Assembly (NCBI GenBank): GCA_030248215.1 | Contig: JASANG010000769.1 | Span: forward strand, 44,504-108,503 | DNA length: 64,000 nucleotides | Source of the DNA: Enoplolaimus lenunculus | Lineage: Eukaryota > Nematoda > Enoplea > Enoplida > Thoracostomopsidae | Direction: 5' to 3' | Part shown: positions 14,001 to 25,141 of the stretch, piece after piece | How positions within the stretch are numbered: position 1 is the stretch's first letter | Layout: each line of letters starts with the position of its first letter | Translations under genes and position numbers: made by a program | Notes under the pieces: model-generated | What the model saw: the letters and a program-made list of their open reading frames with translations, nothing else | What the model was told of the DNA's origin: nothing | Database searches by the model: none

Positions 14001-17000
14001 TCCATCAAGCTACGTGTTTGGATGATGGAATGGTTTAGAAAGAAACCTATTGTCAAATATTAGCCTAATTCGGTTCACTTATTGCAAAATAGACGTCAAC
14101 TTAGTACTATTGTTGTCCTCAATGAAATACATACCCTGAATGTGTTGGCACAAACTAACCTGTAAAACAGCTGTTAAAGATAAAGTTACCTGTAGAATTA
14201 ATATTTCTATAGTCAAATTTTCTAAAAAGTAACATATTTGGCAAATATTCATATGTTTGGATTGCGTTTTCAACCTGTGGACCTGAAATTAGTAACTTTT
14301 CGACAAGTTTATAAAATTATATATTATAAACTGTTTATGAATATGCAACGTTCCCCAGCTTTAATACATGTATAAGTGCTTAAAAATTTCAATCTTACAA
14401 TTTTTGCGAGCAAAATCAGGGTAAGAATTGAAGTGTAGCACATTTGATATCAGTCAGAATATTAAACTTGGTCTATCGCCCCATCCCGTCTACGTTAGTG
14501 TACAAAGTTGATAATGTCTGTATGCATGATTTTAAATCATTTATATATATACTATTCATATTCATTAACCTTCTTCAGTCAGATGAAGAATTTAATCGAA
14601 AGTTAAATTGCCGATCCAATTAAATAGCACTGTGTTCACTAAATAAATACTCTCTTGGCTATTTTAGCCAATTATTTGTTGTGCTGATTTTAAATTTCAT
14701 TATTAAAACGGAACAAACTGAATGTTTTCATTTCTTTTCTCCTTCTTAATTGTATTGAAATTAACGAACATTGGTGAAAATTTTTGCCCTATAAACTGAC
14801 CCAGTATGTGGTCACTCGTCTGCATTGCATTGGAAACAGAACAATGGTCAATTTTGGGCACTTGAGTGCTGTCGTACTATTAAACTGTGTCTAGCATTGT
14901 AGTGTTAATTGGGTTACGAAAATCAATTAAAAATCTCTTTAATACTTGTCTATAATAAAAATTTGAATAGTGACAAATTTGTCTATTTAATAAGGAATGG
15001 TTCTAATTATAAAATTAATTTGTATAATTTCTGGTTCAATAGTGAAAATACTTTAAATGAATATTGCGAGGAATGTACATATACGGGCGATGTGAAATAA
15101 AAATTTAAATTTGATCATTTAAAAAGTGTAAATCTGGTTGCATCAACTTTACCATTGTAGTTTTTTGAAAACTGTACATTTAAACTTTGAGTGCCGTCAG
15201 ATATGTAAAAATTATTGCAGCTGTATTTTTTGGGTTAACTGCTCAATTTTCTGAGGTATGTATATAAAGTAAACAGCTATAACTGTACAATAACATATTA
15301 TCGTTGTAAAATTTTAGTTTTGTGTACACCTCAAATGGTCGCCAAACCGCGCGGTCGTCGGCACCTTCATATGATATTCAATGTTTTTAACTTTTGACAG
15401 CCAATTCTTGAAAAACACTTAGTTTCTCGTGCCCCATAAATAGTTTGATGATTGCGTTTTCAAGCTAGCTTTAGTTGTTTTATAAAAAAATAATTTCAAA
15501 AATTTAAATACGTACGCAATGACGTGTTGCAGACACATTTTCATTATATGGTCGGCTTAACAGCTATAAAAGAGCATCCGCTAAAGTTGGTGGTTATATA
15601 AATTTTTTTGGTAAAATATTCTGTGGTGTGTTTGATTTTGTAACAAAGCTCACCTAATTAATATGCGTACCGAATGCATACTGAATATATTTTTTTCAGT
15701 TTGAAAATTTTCCAAAGATTCGGTGAACTACGGTAGTTTTGCGCTCGTTGTGGTTGTTTTTCAATTAGCAAACGTTCAGTCATTTTGCCTGAATTATAAT
15801 ATGAGGTTGCAAATTCTCCCAAAACAATTAGAAAATAATTAAATATGGCTGCCTACTGCCTTGTGGCGAGCTGATTACATATGCAATGAAAAACCATTTC
15901 GTAATAAAAATAAAATGAAAAGATTAGGTATTCACAAGTCTTGAGTCGTGTTGCCCTCCAGGAGTACCTAATTAAGTTTTTGATAATAAAAGTACGTTGA
16001 AACAAAAAACGGACAAAGTTATTGGCGATGATTACGGGTTAAGGTTTGAGAACTGTATTAGATTTTACCGGTGTACTGTTAAAATAAAAAGAATTGTATA
16101 TTTACAAATTTTAAGTTGAAAGTATTAACTATCAATCTCGGATTTAAATAAAGCACAGTTTATAAAATACAGCACAATTAATATTATGTAAAGGAGAAAG
16201 ATGAAATCAAGACAGCAAAAATACGACTCAAAAGTTGTCCTTATGTACTGAATAGACAGAAATAGGCAGGTTCGTACAATCGTACCAATTTGCAAGTTAT
16301 TCGATGGTACATCAATCTTTGAATTATGTAACGCTAAAAATAGTGTACTGTAGCGACCGTAATAAGACGGAAGAGGTAATAAAAGTCCGATTTCCCTATT
16401 TTGAGTCTGAATCAAGAGGAGTCTATTTCGCTTATTAGAGTGCGCAAATAGATTGGGTCCAAAATTACTAATTAGGACATCATCGTCAATTACCCTAGTT
16501 AAATTGCGTAAATGATTCCTTGACCAAATGAAGTTCTGTACAGAATTTGATTTATTACGGAAAGTATATATTACCTATATTCATACCAGTATACTCAAGT
16601 TTTAAAATTATGTTTCTATAGCAGCAAACTTAAACCACAGAAAATCACGGGCATATGAGTAAAAGGTGAGATCCAAATCGCTGGAGCAGTATTATGGAAT
16701 AAGCAACCGTCTGAAACCGAATATTATTCGAAACTCAATAGCAAGGAGGTACCCCCGAGATAGTCTAAATATCAGCCTCTCCCCCTCGTATTCCTGCCGC
16801 TACAGCATATATAATTGCAGTACAATAACACTTCTTGAACGTATATATAACACCTAAAGCAGTTGATGACATGTCAATTTATAATGTTATGGCAATAAAT
16901 TTCTCTTCTAATGTTTATTGATTTGTTTATGATAATGGTTTGATTTTCAGGTTATTTGGCTCGAAATGTGAAAAATGTTCGAATCCGTTCAAAAAAGACG

Positions 17001-20000
17001 ATTATGTGATGCGAGCGCGAAACAAAATATTTCACGTCGCATGCTTTTATTGCATTGCATGCGGGCGACGGCTACTACCAGGCGAAGAATTTGCACTTCG
17101 AGACGAAGGGCTTTACTGTAAGCTGGACCATGAAGGGCTAGTGAGAGCGAGTCGGCTTGGAAGTGTACGGTCGAACCATCGACTTGGACTTCCGCCAGAA
17201 GTTACCGGCACAGCACCGGAATCACTTTTGAACACTTCACTGGATAGCAATAGCGCCGCGAGTGTTATTGCTTCGGGCATTGGTGGAATTCCGGGTGCAA
17301 ATGCTGATCAGTATCATTTTAGCGGTGAGTTTTTATTTATATTACGGAAGTTGTTGCTAGGATACAGGCCCGTAGCCAGGTTACCTTGTTAAGAGAGACT
17401 AAAAATGTTTCGGAAGGGGGATATAAGGGTGATCGTTAACATGCAAGCAAGGTTGAAAACTTTGTAAGGGATGCCAAAAAGTTTTCGGTGAATACTGAAC
17501 CCCTTTTGCTCTCCTTAGCAACGGGCCCGCTAAACTGTTGTTTTTTGTTTATTTGCGGCGAAATTTATTATTATATAGGTACGTACAAATTCGCTATTCT
17601 TGTTTATTGGTCAGACTTTCAAATAATATACTCCGATAAAGAAATATTGTCAAAATATATACCTACGAAAACGAAAAACAGTATTGCCAACGAAGTTAGA
17701 TCACAACATGAAATCTAAAAATTCTCGAGCCGTAATTATTACGAGTTTTTTTACCGTTCTTTTAGAAGAAAATAAGGTAGTATTTTATTTCTGTTTAGTT
17801 TATTTGATTTTAATTCTAAATTGTTACCTACTGTTAAATTTGTTTAAGATACCAAATCACTCGGCTCACCTCAAACTCTGGCTCCAGCGCCGCCCGTGCC
17901 TGTCTCGATGCTGAATAATGTTCACAATAGTCTGGTCAGTACAAATGACAACCTGCAACAACAACAGCAGCAGCAGCAGCAACAACAACATTTGCAACAA
18001 CAACAGCAGCACCACCACCAGCAACAACAATCGCAACTATTAAATGCAACACCGCTTGGTCCAAGTGCACCCATCATTACCCAGTTGCCTGCGCCTGGAA
18101 CACATGGCAGTGGTCCGCCGTGCCCAATTTCAACCGATTCGCTCGCAAGTTCTGGCTCAGGGGACAGTGAATCTCGTCTTGGATCGATCACTGAATCGTT
18201 TTTGATCGGCCATCAAAGGCATCTTGGTGGTCCTGGTCATCATCATAATCACCATCCAACCGAACTAAGGCGGTCTGCCTCATTATCAGGGCCGCCGCCA
18301 TCCGGACCTGGAAACACCGGAAGCGGAGGTGGGGGTCCAGTCACCAAAAAGCACAAGAAAAAAGAATCAAAAACAACACGTGTGCGAACGGTGCTCAACG
18401 AAAAGCAACTACATACGCTGAGGACGTGCTATAATGCGAATCCACGACCGGATGCGTTAATGAAAGAACAGCTTGTCGAAATGACCGGACTATCGCCTCG
18501 TGTAATCCGCGTTTGGTTTCAAAACAAACGATGCAAAGATAAAAAGCGACAAATTTTAATGAAACAAATCTCGCAGCAACAAGAAAAGGTTAGTTTTTTG
18601 TTGTAAACTTGCGCTGTAAATTGTATTTATTTATAGTTTTCAAGTTCTAAACTACTAAGCTTGATCATTTTTCTGAAATTGCAATTCAGAGTAAATGCAA
18701 TTCAGCACCATTCGACCTAAGTTCAAAAGGATGGTTTGTCCTGATGTTATAGAATGTTCGGCCATTTTAATATTGTTAAACTTACTGGTTAATTATAAAG
18801 CTTATTCTACACCTATTGGTAAAATCAAAAGTCGTTGATAACTTTTTGACAATATAGTTACGCAGCCAAGATGTTTTGTTTGGTACCAAATGTATATACT
18901 AGCGCGGTTTGTGATTTGACCACTCCACGTTATTTCTGAGGGTGTTCAATCGTAAATTGTAAATTCAACACCCGCTGAATCTACACTGATTTTTACAACA
19001 TAAACAAAACATGTTTATTGACAGTATAGTACAAGATATTTTCACTGTGCATTCAAGAGTCTTTCCAGAAATGGGTTGGGATATGACAAAAATGCAAAGA
19101 ACCGTTGAGTTACATTCTTTCCTGCAAACATTGTTCGCAGTTAGCGACGTTTACTAAATATAGCACTTCCGTATAATGTTCAACTATAAAAGTGGGTGTT
19201 ATAACGCAAACTTTACGCAAAAATGACAATCATAGTAGTTTTGAAATGAATTACAATGCCTCTAAAGTGATATTTGCATACAGCATTCCTTTAAGACAAG
19301 TTTCTTGTTTACAAATTGTGTTATCAATTTCAATGGAAATTTACGAGTTTTGACGTAGAAATAAAAGTTAGCACCGATCAGTTGGGGTACTGTACTTTTC
19401 GTCCAAAAGCTTAAGTAAGTTACTTCGCTTAATTACGGTGCGAGTCTACAAAACCGAAGATTCTACACATATGAAATCTTTGTCGCTGGTACGCTTCCTA
19501 CCACAAATTAAAGCCTAAACCTAAACCTATGCATATGATTAAGCCGTAGCGTAATCTCCGGTCTTACTCCAAGCTTAAGTTATGCCAGTATCTGAAAATT
19601 TCTAAACGTGAGGTGCATTACACTATGGAATCCACGCATATTTTAAGTGTTTATTAAAATACACAATGACGGCTAAATTTCAATTGGTTCATCGCGCTTT
19701 CGCCAGGTCACTGCTAGATACGGCAACTACGCCTGACGAGCACCCCGTTTCAGGGTCACTGAAATACTTGAACGCACACATGCATATGTTCAAAAGTGCA
19801 TCAAACCAATCAGAGTGCGACTCCTTACCAACATGAGCGTCCCTAAGGGTCTTTTAAATGTTTAGTAATAAATCGTTACAGACAGTCATTGTGTATTTCA
19901 GAACCAAACCTTAAACGGCCTTCGGCTTCAAGGGATCAATCTGGTTGCGCAGAGTCCAACGCGACACGATGTGCCGCCAGGACTATTTCAGCATCAAGTT

Positions 20001-23000
20001 GACATTCAACAATTTCAACAAAGTCCATCGTTGTGGACTCAGCATCAGCCAGGCGGCGTAGGCGCCGGTGGACCTCATGAATTTTCGCTTAAAATGAGTC
20101 ACGCCTCAGGTGTTGCACCAAACGGTTCGTTGGATATACCTGTATCCGGTGGAACACCTGCTCCGTTTCAGCAATTGGTAAGTTTTTGTGATCAGTCGCC
20201 ACGAAGGGTTGATTAAGAGGTTTGCTGTCAAGATAGGATCACGTACCACCCCAGTGGCGAAGCAAGAGTGCAGTTGAAGGGACCTTCCCATTTTCGAAAC
20301 CTAAGGCCAGTACTATCAGGTGTTATATAATGCAAAACTTACGTTTTGCTTTTTTCTCGCGACTTTTCTTGCCTTATTATATATTGTGCTCCAGTGTAAA
20401 TGGCTCCGTCTTTATTGGATCAGAAGCTGAGCACCTACCCACATGGGTACCAGGCTACTATATATAAATTTTATTGCATTAGAACTTATAAGAAAACTAG
20501 AGAATTGCATTTACGCTAAATGATATTTATCTTGGAGCACAAAATAAATATATATCGGCCATCAGCAGAATCTGCATTATAACCTGAAGTAGTCTCGTTT
20601 TTTGTGATTGTTTTAGCTAAAATGTAATAATTCTAAATACTAAATTCAATTCGCATAAAGAAAAACAAAGAGTGAGGTCTAGTAGGATCAGCCAAACGCA
20701 ATTGATGGGTGTTGAACTTTTAAAATTACTTATTATTATGTACTTAAATTTTGCTGCTACATTTTCAAATACACTGAAGACAATTGGGTAGTTATTGCCT
20801 CAGCGAAACTGAATCAATACTTGTTTTGTTTTATAACGAAACACAAACGAGTTGTACGGGTGAAAAACAAACACTTACAATTAGCGCAAGAGGCGTAGTG
20901 TATTAAAGTGAATGCGTATTCGTGTTATAAGTATGTTTAGATTCTCACCCTAAAATATTGAAGTGGGCCAAAACTCCAGACAAAAGTATGTATTTTCAAC
21001 TCGATCCGTTTAATTATTAGCAGGCAGTGGAAATAGGAACTAGAGAACCAGGCGAGTTCAACCACTACCGGGTTTTGTCGGACTTCAGGTCTATGATTTA
21101 ATACTTTGACACTTGCCAATTTCGCTACAATAAAGTTCGGGCCCTGTTCTCACATTTAATTTGTACTGTAGCGACAAGAATAAAGCGGGGGGGAGAGACT
21201 GATATTTTTTTTCGCCTCTCCAGTGGGCGTCGCTATTATGTCTCAATTCAGCCTCCAGTTTTTCATCACATACCATTTCCTTATTCGAGTTGTATTCTAC
21301 GGTTTAAGATCTTTACGTCAGGAATATATATACTTTTAAGAGATGCTGTTACAAATATGGGCAACATATTTTGAGCAATGAATTAAATGCTGTACTGAAC
21401 TTAATTAAGTGCAGGAAGCATTTACACGATCTCATTATGGTAACTGACGCTTATGATTTAATTAACAGTTTTGGGCAATATCCATTTATTGACTCTAATT
21501 AAGGAAAAACACTCATATTGATTCAATCCCAAACTATGAAACCTACACTCCTATTATGCGGTTACGGTTCATTTTGACCGTCAAATGCCTTATAGTTCGT
21601 AAGATTTCTATAGCTAAACCACAATTTTAAGTTGGGCAGAACTGCTGATTCTCTTGACTTTTCCCTATTTTAGCTACTGCACGGATGTCGTTGCCGAGTT
21701 TCTGAATAAATACGGCTTAGGCTTAAATTTACACAGAGGCTTAGGATTGGTCGAAGATTAGTGAAAATAGGGCTAGGAGTTCCATATGCGTCGGCAGCAT
21801 TATTTTAGTTTCCAGGCTTGGAAATTTCGTTGTTTGTTCGTTTTTAGCTTAAATATACCTACCAAATCTCTATCTAGCGCATCCAACTTGTCTCTGATTG
21901 TGCGCTATATAACGGTTATAGATGCAAGGGTAAGCGTAATATTTCATTTTCGGATGATATAGCTACAGGTGAAAGTGTTTTGCAAACGCGAATGGCATCG
22001 AAAAAAATATTTTTTGACCTCTGTGCATTGTTCTGCAGCCTGTAGAAGTGCGTTTTTTGGAGTCTGCAGAAAATTTGAAAGAATATATCCCCTTATCCCC
22101 TCGAGTATAAATACACCCCTGGTAGCGACAACATTTTTGGGCCTCCCGCTGGGAGGCATTTGAGACATAAAATGAAAATTTTATTCAACAAACAACATGC
22201 TGTCGTCGGTTTCTTGGTTTCTTTGCTTGCTACAAGCGATATCATCGCTATTTTGATCGGATAATTCCATTAGGAACAGACATCGAAAGTAAACCTGAGA
22301 CAGGCGGCGCTAATGTTGATGTTCCGGTTGTCGTTGGAATATTAGCTTTTGTGCAAATGAGATGTACAAATGGGGTTTTGTGAAGAATGTCAGCGTAGAA
22401 TTTCCTTTTTAAAATCATTAATGACAAAATAGAACTACGATCGCTTTTGCAGCATATTTTCTAGCCCATAATAGAACAAGGTAATTTATTAGCAATCGTA
22501 AGAACACGAATAAGCTCGAACCCGTAGCCACCTCACCTTGCTAATGCTAAGGGATTTAAAGATGCCGACAAGGATTTTAGACGACCTACAATCAAGGTTG
22601 AAAATATGCTACTAGGGGTATCAAAATTTTAAAGCTGCGTTCACCTGTCGCCGGCCCTCTAGTTACGGACTCGAATAAGCTGGTTTTTGGTGTAGAAAAA
22701 AGTAGACTTACGAGCAGTAGACAATGCTGCAGGCAAATACGGTGTTTTATGGTTGTGGTTTGTGTTTTAAAAAATTGAATAAATATCATTGGGTATAAAG
22801 CTTAAAACGACTGATGCTTTTTTTAATCTAATTTTAAATTGTTAACAAACAAAGAATAGTAGAGAGTTTAATTATGCAATTTTCAATTTTGGTAGTTTCT
22901 TGTTGTTTTTCTGTATTCCATCATAGGGCATCAATTAAAATTTGGCGATTTATTGGGGCTAAAATCAAACAATTCGATTGCTAAATCTCACCTGTTCTTT

Positions 23001-25141
23001 TGTGTTTATACTGTGTTTATTTTGAAAATCAGATTTTATATTCGTTCCTGCGTTGCAAACCATATTAGTATCAAAAAACTTAAGCTTACTCTATATGATA
23101 GTATAGCGGAAAAATAGTTCCATCATCAAAGTAACATAGGCCGGTAACATTACACTCTGAATGAAATTCTGTAGTGAACTTGGTTAAGTTCAGGTAGTAT
23201 TTACGCGATATCATAAGGATAATTGACGTTTATGGTCTAACTAATAAGTTTCAGATCCTCGCGGATTCTAATTAAACTACCAATTGATTCACACTCTCTT
23301 ATATACTATATATACATATAAAAATGTATGTATGTATCTGTATTATATATAGCGGTAATAAGATTAGGTTGAAGTTCGCTGCTAATGCGCTTATAGATAT
23401 AGAACTCTGGCTCAGCATGTGAACACCAATATGTTTGGAAACAGAATTGTAGTGTAAGTTGATTTAACCGTTGTCCAAGCTGGACAGATTTTCAGCGGCT
23501 TAGCGGTAGCGGATATAGCAAAATGTATATTTCGAGCGTTGAAATGGATACGATAGTAAATAGAATTTAGTTACGGCGAGTAAGCATTGCAGATAGAGAA
23601 GAGCCATATGGACATTCTATTAATGGTTTGATGCAGGTTTCAGTTGCAATATCAATATTGACATCGGAATTGAGAATGTGCCTAAGTTTAAGCTGAGTAA
23701 AGTGTTCGCATTAGTATTGCATTCATATATTATTCGTGTATAACTTATATTTAGTTTCTGCGAAGGTCAGTGTTTTAAAAACGCGAGTCGTAAATGTTGT
23801 TTTGACACCTTTTGAACTGTATTATGTATTTCCACTTGGTTTTAACAGCGTCATGATATCTCAAAGGAGGTTCAAAAATACGAGTTAAAAATTGAATTTT
23901 GACTCTAAGGGTTGCACTTTAGTTTTGTTGACGTCCGGTGACGGCCGTCACCGTGATCGTGCGCAAATAACTCACGTACCTACGATAATGTATGATACGA
24001 ACGGTGGCGGACGGCGCCGTACGGATGACGCGCAAACGGACGGCGCCAGACGGGAGACGCGCAAACGAACGGCGCCGGATGGGTGACGCACAAACGGGCG
24101 GCGCCGTACGCTTGACGTACGGTGACGGACGGTGCCGGACGTCGAGTATAGCGCAACCCTAAAGCTTGAACTGTTTAGGAAAAACAGTGATGAACACTTC
24201 CCATGTGTTGTTGCGATGCACACGGTAAATAAGTAAATATATAAAGCATATAAAAATGCAAGAGTCAAAATTTGTTTCAAAAAATGCAATACTTAGTTTG
24301 TGATATACCGTAAACGTATATATACCTACTTGTATTGGTGGCCCAGGTTTAATCCATACCGAAATTTGTCTCTACTCAATTTCTAAACCGTCAAGGTGGC
24401 TACAGCTTTATTTGGCAACACGAACATGCAGTTGATTGGCCGGTTGAAAAAAATAGGTCAGAATACGTAGGTATTAACCGGTTTTAAAATTGCATTAAAT
24501 ATACATGAACATCTCTAGACATTCTATCATACTTACAAACCGATCAAAACACAAAGATTTTATGTCTTAGCAAATCAGACTATACTAAACTGTCTGGTTG
24601 CTTAACTATACTGTGCGCGCAAGAATTGTGAACCTACGTACAAAAGTGCTGAATAAATATATTGCAAACGGCATGCTTTATCTGTATTTTACTGCAGTTA
24701 GCTCAATGTTCTGTTGCCTTATTGTATTCCTTTGGAGCTATGGATAGATATATAATGTATAAAAGCAAAATTGAATCTTAATACTTTGCATACAATCGTT
24801 GAAAACGTTTTAAAAATTTCTTGTCTAGAACGCACTTAGGCTCACGCATACGCTGAGGCTTACAGTTGTAAAGTTTATTTCAGCTTCATGGTTTCGGAGG
24901 TGATCCGTCAACAGATCCAACTGGCACAGGTCTCGCTTTCATGCCAGGCAGCAATGGAACTAGCACACCCGGTCAAATGTCATTGGATTGCGGCGGTGGC
25001 GTTCCTGGTGGTATTGGGTCACACCTGCCAGTTGTCTCGACGTCAAACTCTACGGTTGGCCCAACCAGACCCACAGAGCTCACTTCAATATCACCGTCAG
25101 TTGCCGCGTCTGATTTATCTTCGCCGTCGTGCAGTGATTAA
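2071..25141 (+). CDS. isl: Islet-class LIM-homeodomain transcription factor
   Basis: Coding exons: 2071-2137, 7680-7869, 16951-17324, 17849-18588, 19902-20177, 24884-25141 (1905 nt, 634 aa). LIM1 spans residues 30-84 and LIM2 92-147, each with the Cys/His zinc ligands. A Gln/His-rich stretch follows at about 247-271. The homeodomain is about 386-445 and keeps WFQNKR in helix 3. It is nearly the vertebrate ISL1 homeodomain, and LIM1 keeps [17 protein letters not shown], so the assignment to Islet rather than Lhx or Lmx is firm. Six coding exons with junctions after the LIM1 block, after the homeodomain and after FQQL match my recollection of vertebrate ISL1. Vertebrate Islet is about 350 aa; the extra length here is mostly low-complexity sequence between LIM2 and homeodomain and a longer C terminus. 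Islet proteins are nuclear factors for motor neuron, sensory and cardiopharyngeal fates. Exon 1 is supported by splice sites and phase only, so the N terminus is less certain. Confidence 0.95.
2138..7679 (+). other. Islet intron 1
   Basis: AT-rich, 5.5 kb, with GTAAGC donor and TTTAG acceptor. It contains a TTAGGC-type MITE at 2998-3205 and a partial relative near 3610-3700. A TA-rich simple repeat (TATATGTATATG) lies around 6096-6132. No coding exon was recognised. First introns of developmental regulators often hold enhancers, but no specific element can be named from the sequence. Confidence 0.7.
2998..3205 (+). mobile_element. TTAGGC-bearing hAT-like MITE, copy 1
   Basis: The element starts GGCATATGTATAGTACAGGG and ends CCCTGTTCTAAACATGGGCC, which are imperfect inverted repeats of each other. 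Inside is the family's conserved left block (AGTTTAAGCTTTTGACT), then degenerate TTAGGC hexamers interrupted by GAATAGGCTCATCC. The flanks are T-rich, so a target duplication cannot be judged here. See the copies at 34330 and 60537 for clear 8-bp duplications. It has no coding capacity. Confidence 0.8.
13406..13639 (+). other. Unexplained 77-codon open frame in Islet intron 2
   Basis: The frame is open from about 13331 and its first ATG is at 13406. The stretch is visibly less AT-rich than its surroundings, which is why it stands out. I recognise no domain, signal peptide or membrane segment, and there is no obvious promoter or splice pair tying it to Islet. It could be chance, a cassette exon, or a remnant of a retrocopy. 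Confidence 0.15.
16348..16805. mobile_element. Old copy of the TA-type MITE (CTGTAGTGACCC ends)
   Basis: It starts CTGTAGCGACCGTAATAAG after a TA and ends near CCTGCCGCTACAG, a decayed inverted match. The interior follows the better preserved copy at 57975-58394: both contain an ATTAGAGT(C/G)CG(T/C)A segment, a TGACCAAAT or GGACCAAAT segment, and near the right end a GGTACCC stretch followed by AAATATCAG and CCCCC. The heavy divergence makes it older than the other copies. It ends 145 bp before Islet exon 3. Confidence 0.7.
17365..17530. mobile_element. Degenerate element with CAGGCCCGTAGCC ends in Islet intron 3
   Basis: The left end CAGGCCCGTAGCCAGG and the right end TAGCAACGGGCCCGC are imperfect inverted repeats. 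A second relative with ACCCGTAGCCACCTCACCTTG starts near 22515 in intron 5, and both continue with a segment containing CAAGGTTGAAAA. The ends resemble those of hAT non-autonomous elements. No convincing target duplication is visible. It fills a third of the 524-bp intron. Confidence 0.5.
17956..18032 (+). repeat. CAG/CAA repeat encoding the Islet Gln-His tract
   Basis: In the Islet frame this encodes runs of 11, 5 and 4 glutamines separated by His-Leu and a triple His. CAA and CAG are mixed, which usually makes such tracts less prone to slippage than pure CAG. The minus-strand Cys-rich open frame over this region is only its shadow. Confidence 0.9.
18589..19901 (+). other. Islet intron 4
   Basis: 1.3 kb, non-coding. 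Around 19505-19625 there are degenerate CCTAAACC/CTTAAG hexamers and a TATCTGAAAATTTCTAA segment that resembles sequence near 8180-8220, suggesting decayed copies of one repeat. Otherwise no feature was recognised. Confidence 0.6.
21166..21230. mobile_element. Fragment of the TA-type MITE
   Basis: CTGTAGCGACAAGAATAAAG follows a TA, then come a G run and GACTGATATTT. This is the inverted right end of the element at 57975-58394 (GACTGATATT after the G run in reverse complement). Only one end is present. Confidence 0.6.
21958..22150. repeat. Old interspersed repeat, related to 25365-25560
   Basis: Both loci begin near a GTAG or GCTAC motif, share AGCCTGTAGAAGTGCGTTTTTT (here) or AGCGTGTAAAAGTGCCTTTTTT (there) in their middle, and end near CCTGGTA. 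The similarity is seen by eye and is modest. It suggests an old non-autonomous transposon of unknown class. Confidence 0.4.
22515..22676. repeat. Relative of the CCCGTAGCC element
   Basis: It shares CCCGTAGCCA, CACCTTG and ATCAAGGTTGAAAA in the same order as the element at 17365-17530 and ends near GGCCCTCTAGTTACGG. It is more decayed than that copy. Confidence 0.4.
23907..24161. mobile_element. Inverted-repeat element with GC-rich ~31-bp minisatellite core
   Basis: The outer ends AAGGGTTGCACTTTAG and CTATAGCGCAACCCTAAA (reading GAGTATAGCGCAACCC on plus) are imperfect inverted repeats, each followed inward by GACGTCCGG. The core holds about four units of a 31-32 bp repeat built on GACGCGCAAACGG and ACGGCGCCG, very CpG-rich against an AT-rich background. 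No target duplication could be confirmed. Confidence 0.55.

Larger units (their letters stand above)
7870..16950 (+). other. Islet intron 2
   Basis: 9.1 kb of AT-rich sequence between the LIM1 and LIM2 exons (GTTAGA donor, TTTTCAG acceptor). Near 7920-8210 there are scattered degenerate CTTAAG/CCTAAG hexamers that may be a decayed TTAGGC-type MITE. An old TA-type MITE occupies 16348-16805. An unexplained open frame is at 13406-13639. The rest shows nothing I can name. Confidence 0.7.
20178..24883 (+). other. Islet intron 5
   Basis: 4.7 kb with GTAAGT donor and TTTCAG acceptor. Repeat pieces recognised: a fragment of the TA-type MITE at 21166-21230, an old repeat at 21958-22150, the CCCGTAGCC-type repeat at 22515-22676 and a GC-rich minisatellite element at 23907-24161. 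Degenerate CTTAGG hexamers lie at 21715-21765 and 24837-24870. No coding exon was recognised. Confidence 0.7.

Noticed and set aside
17922-18191. Cysteine-rich minus-strand open frame
   Set aside because: It is the antisense shadow of the CAG/CAA tract and neighbouring coding sequence of Islet exon 4.
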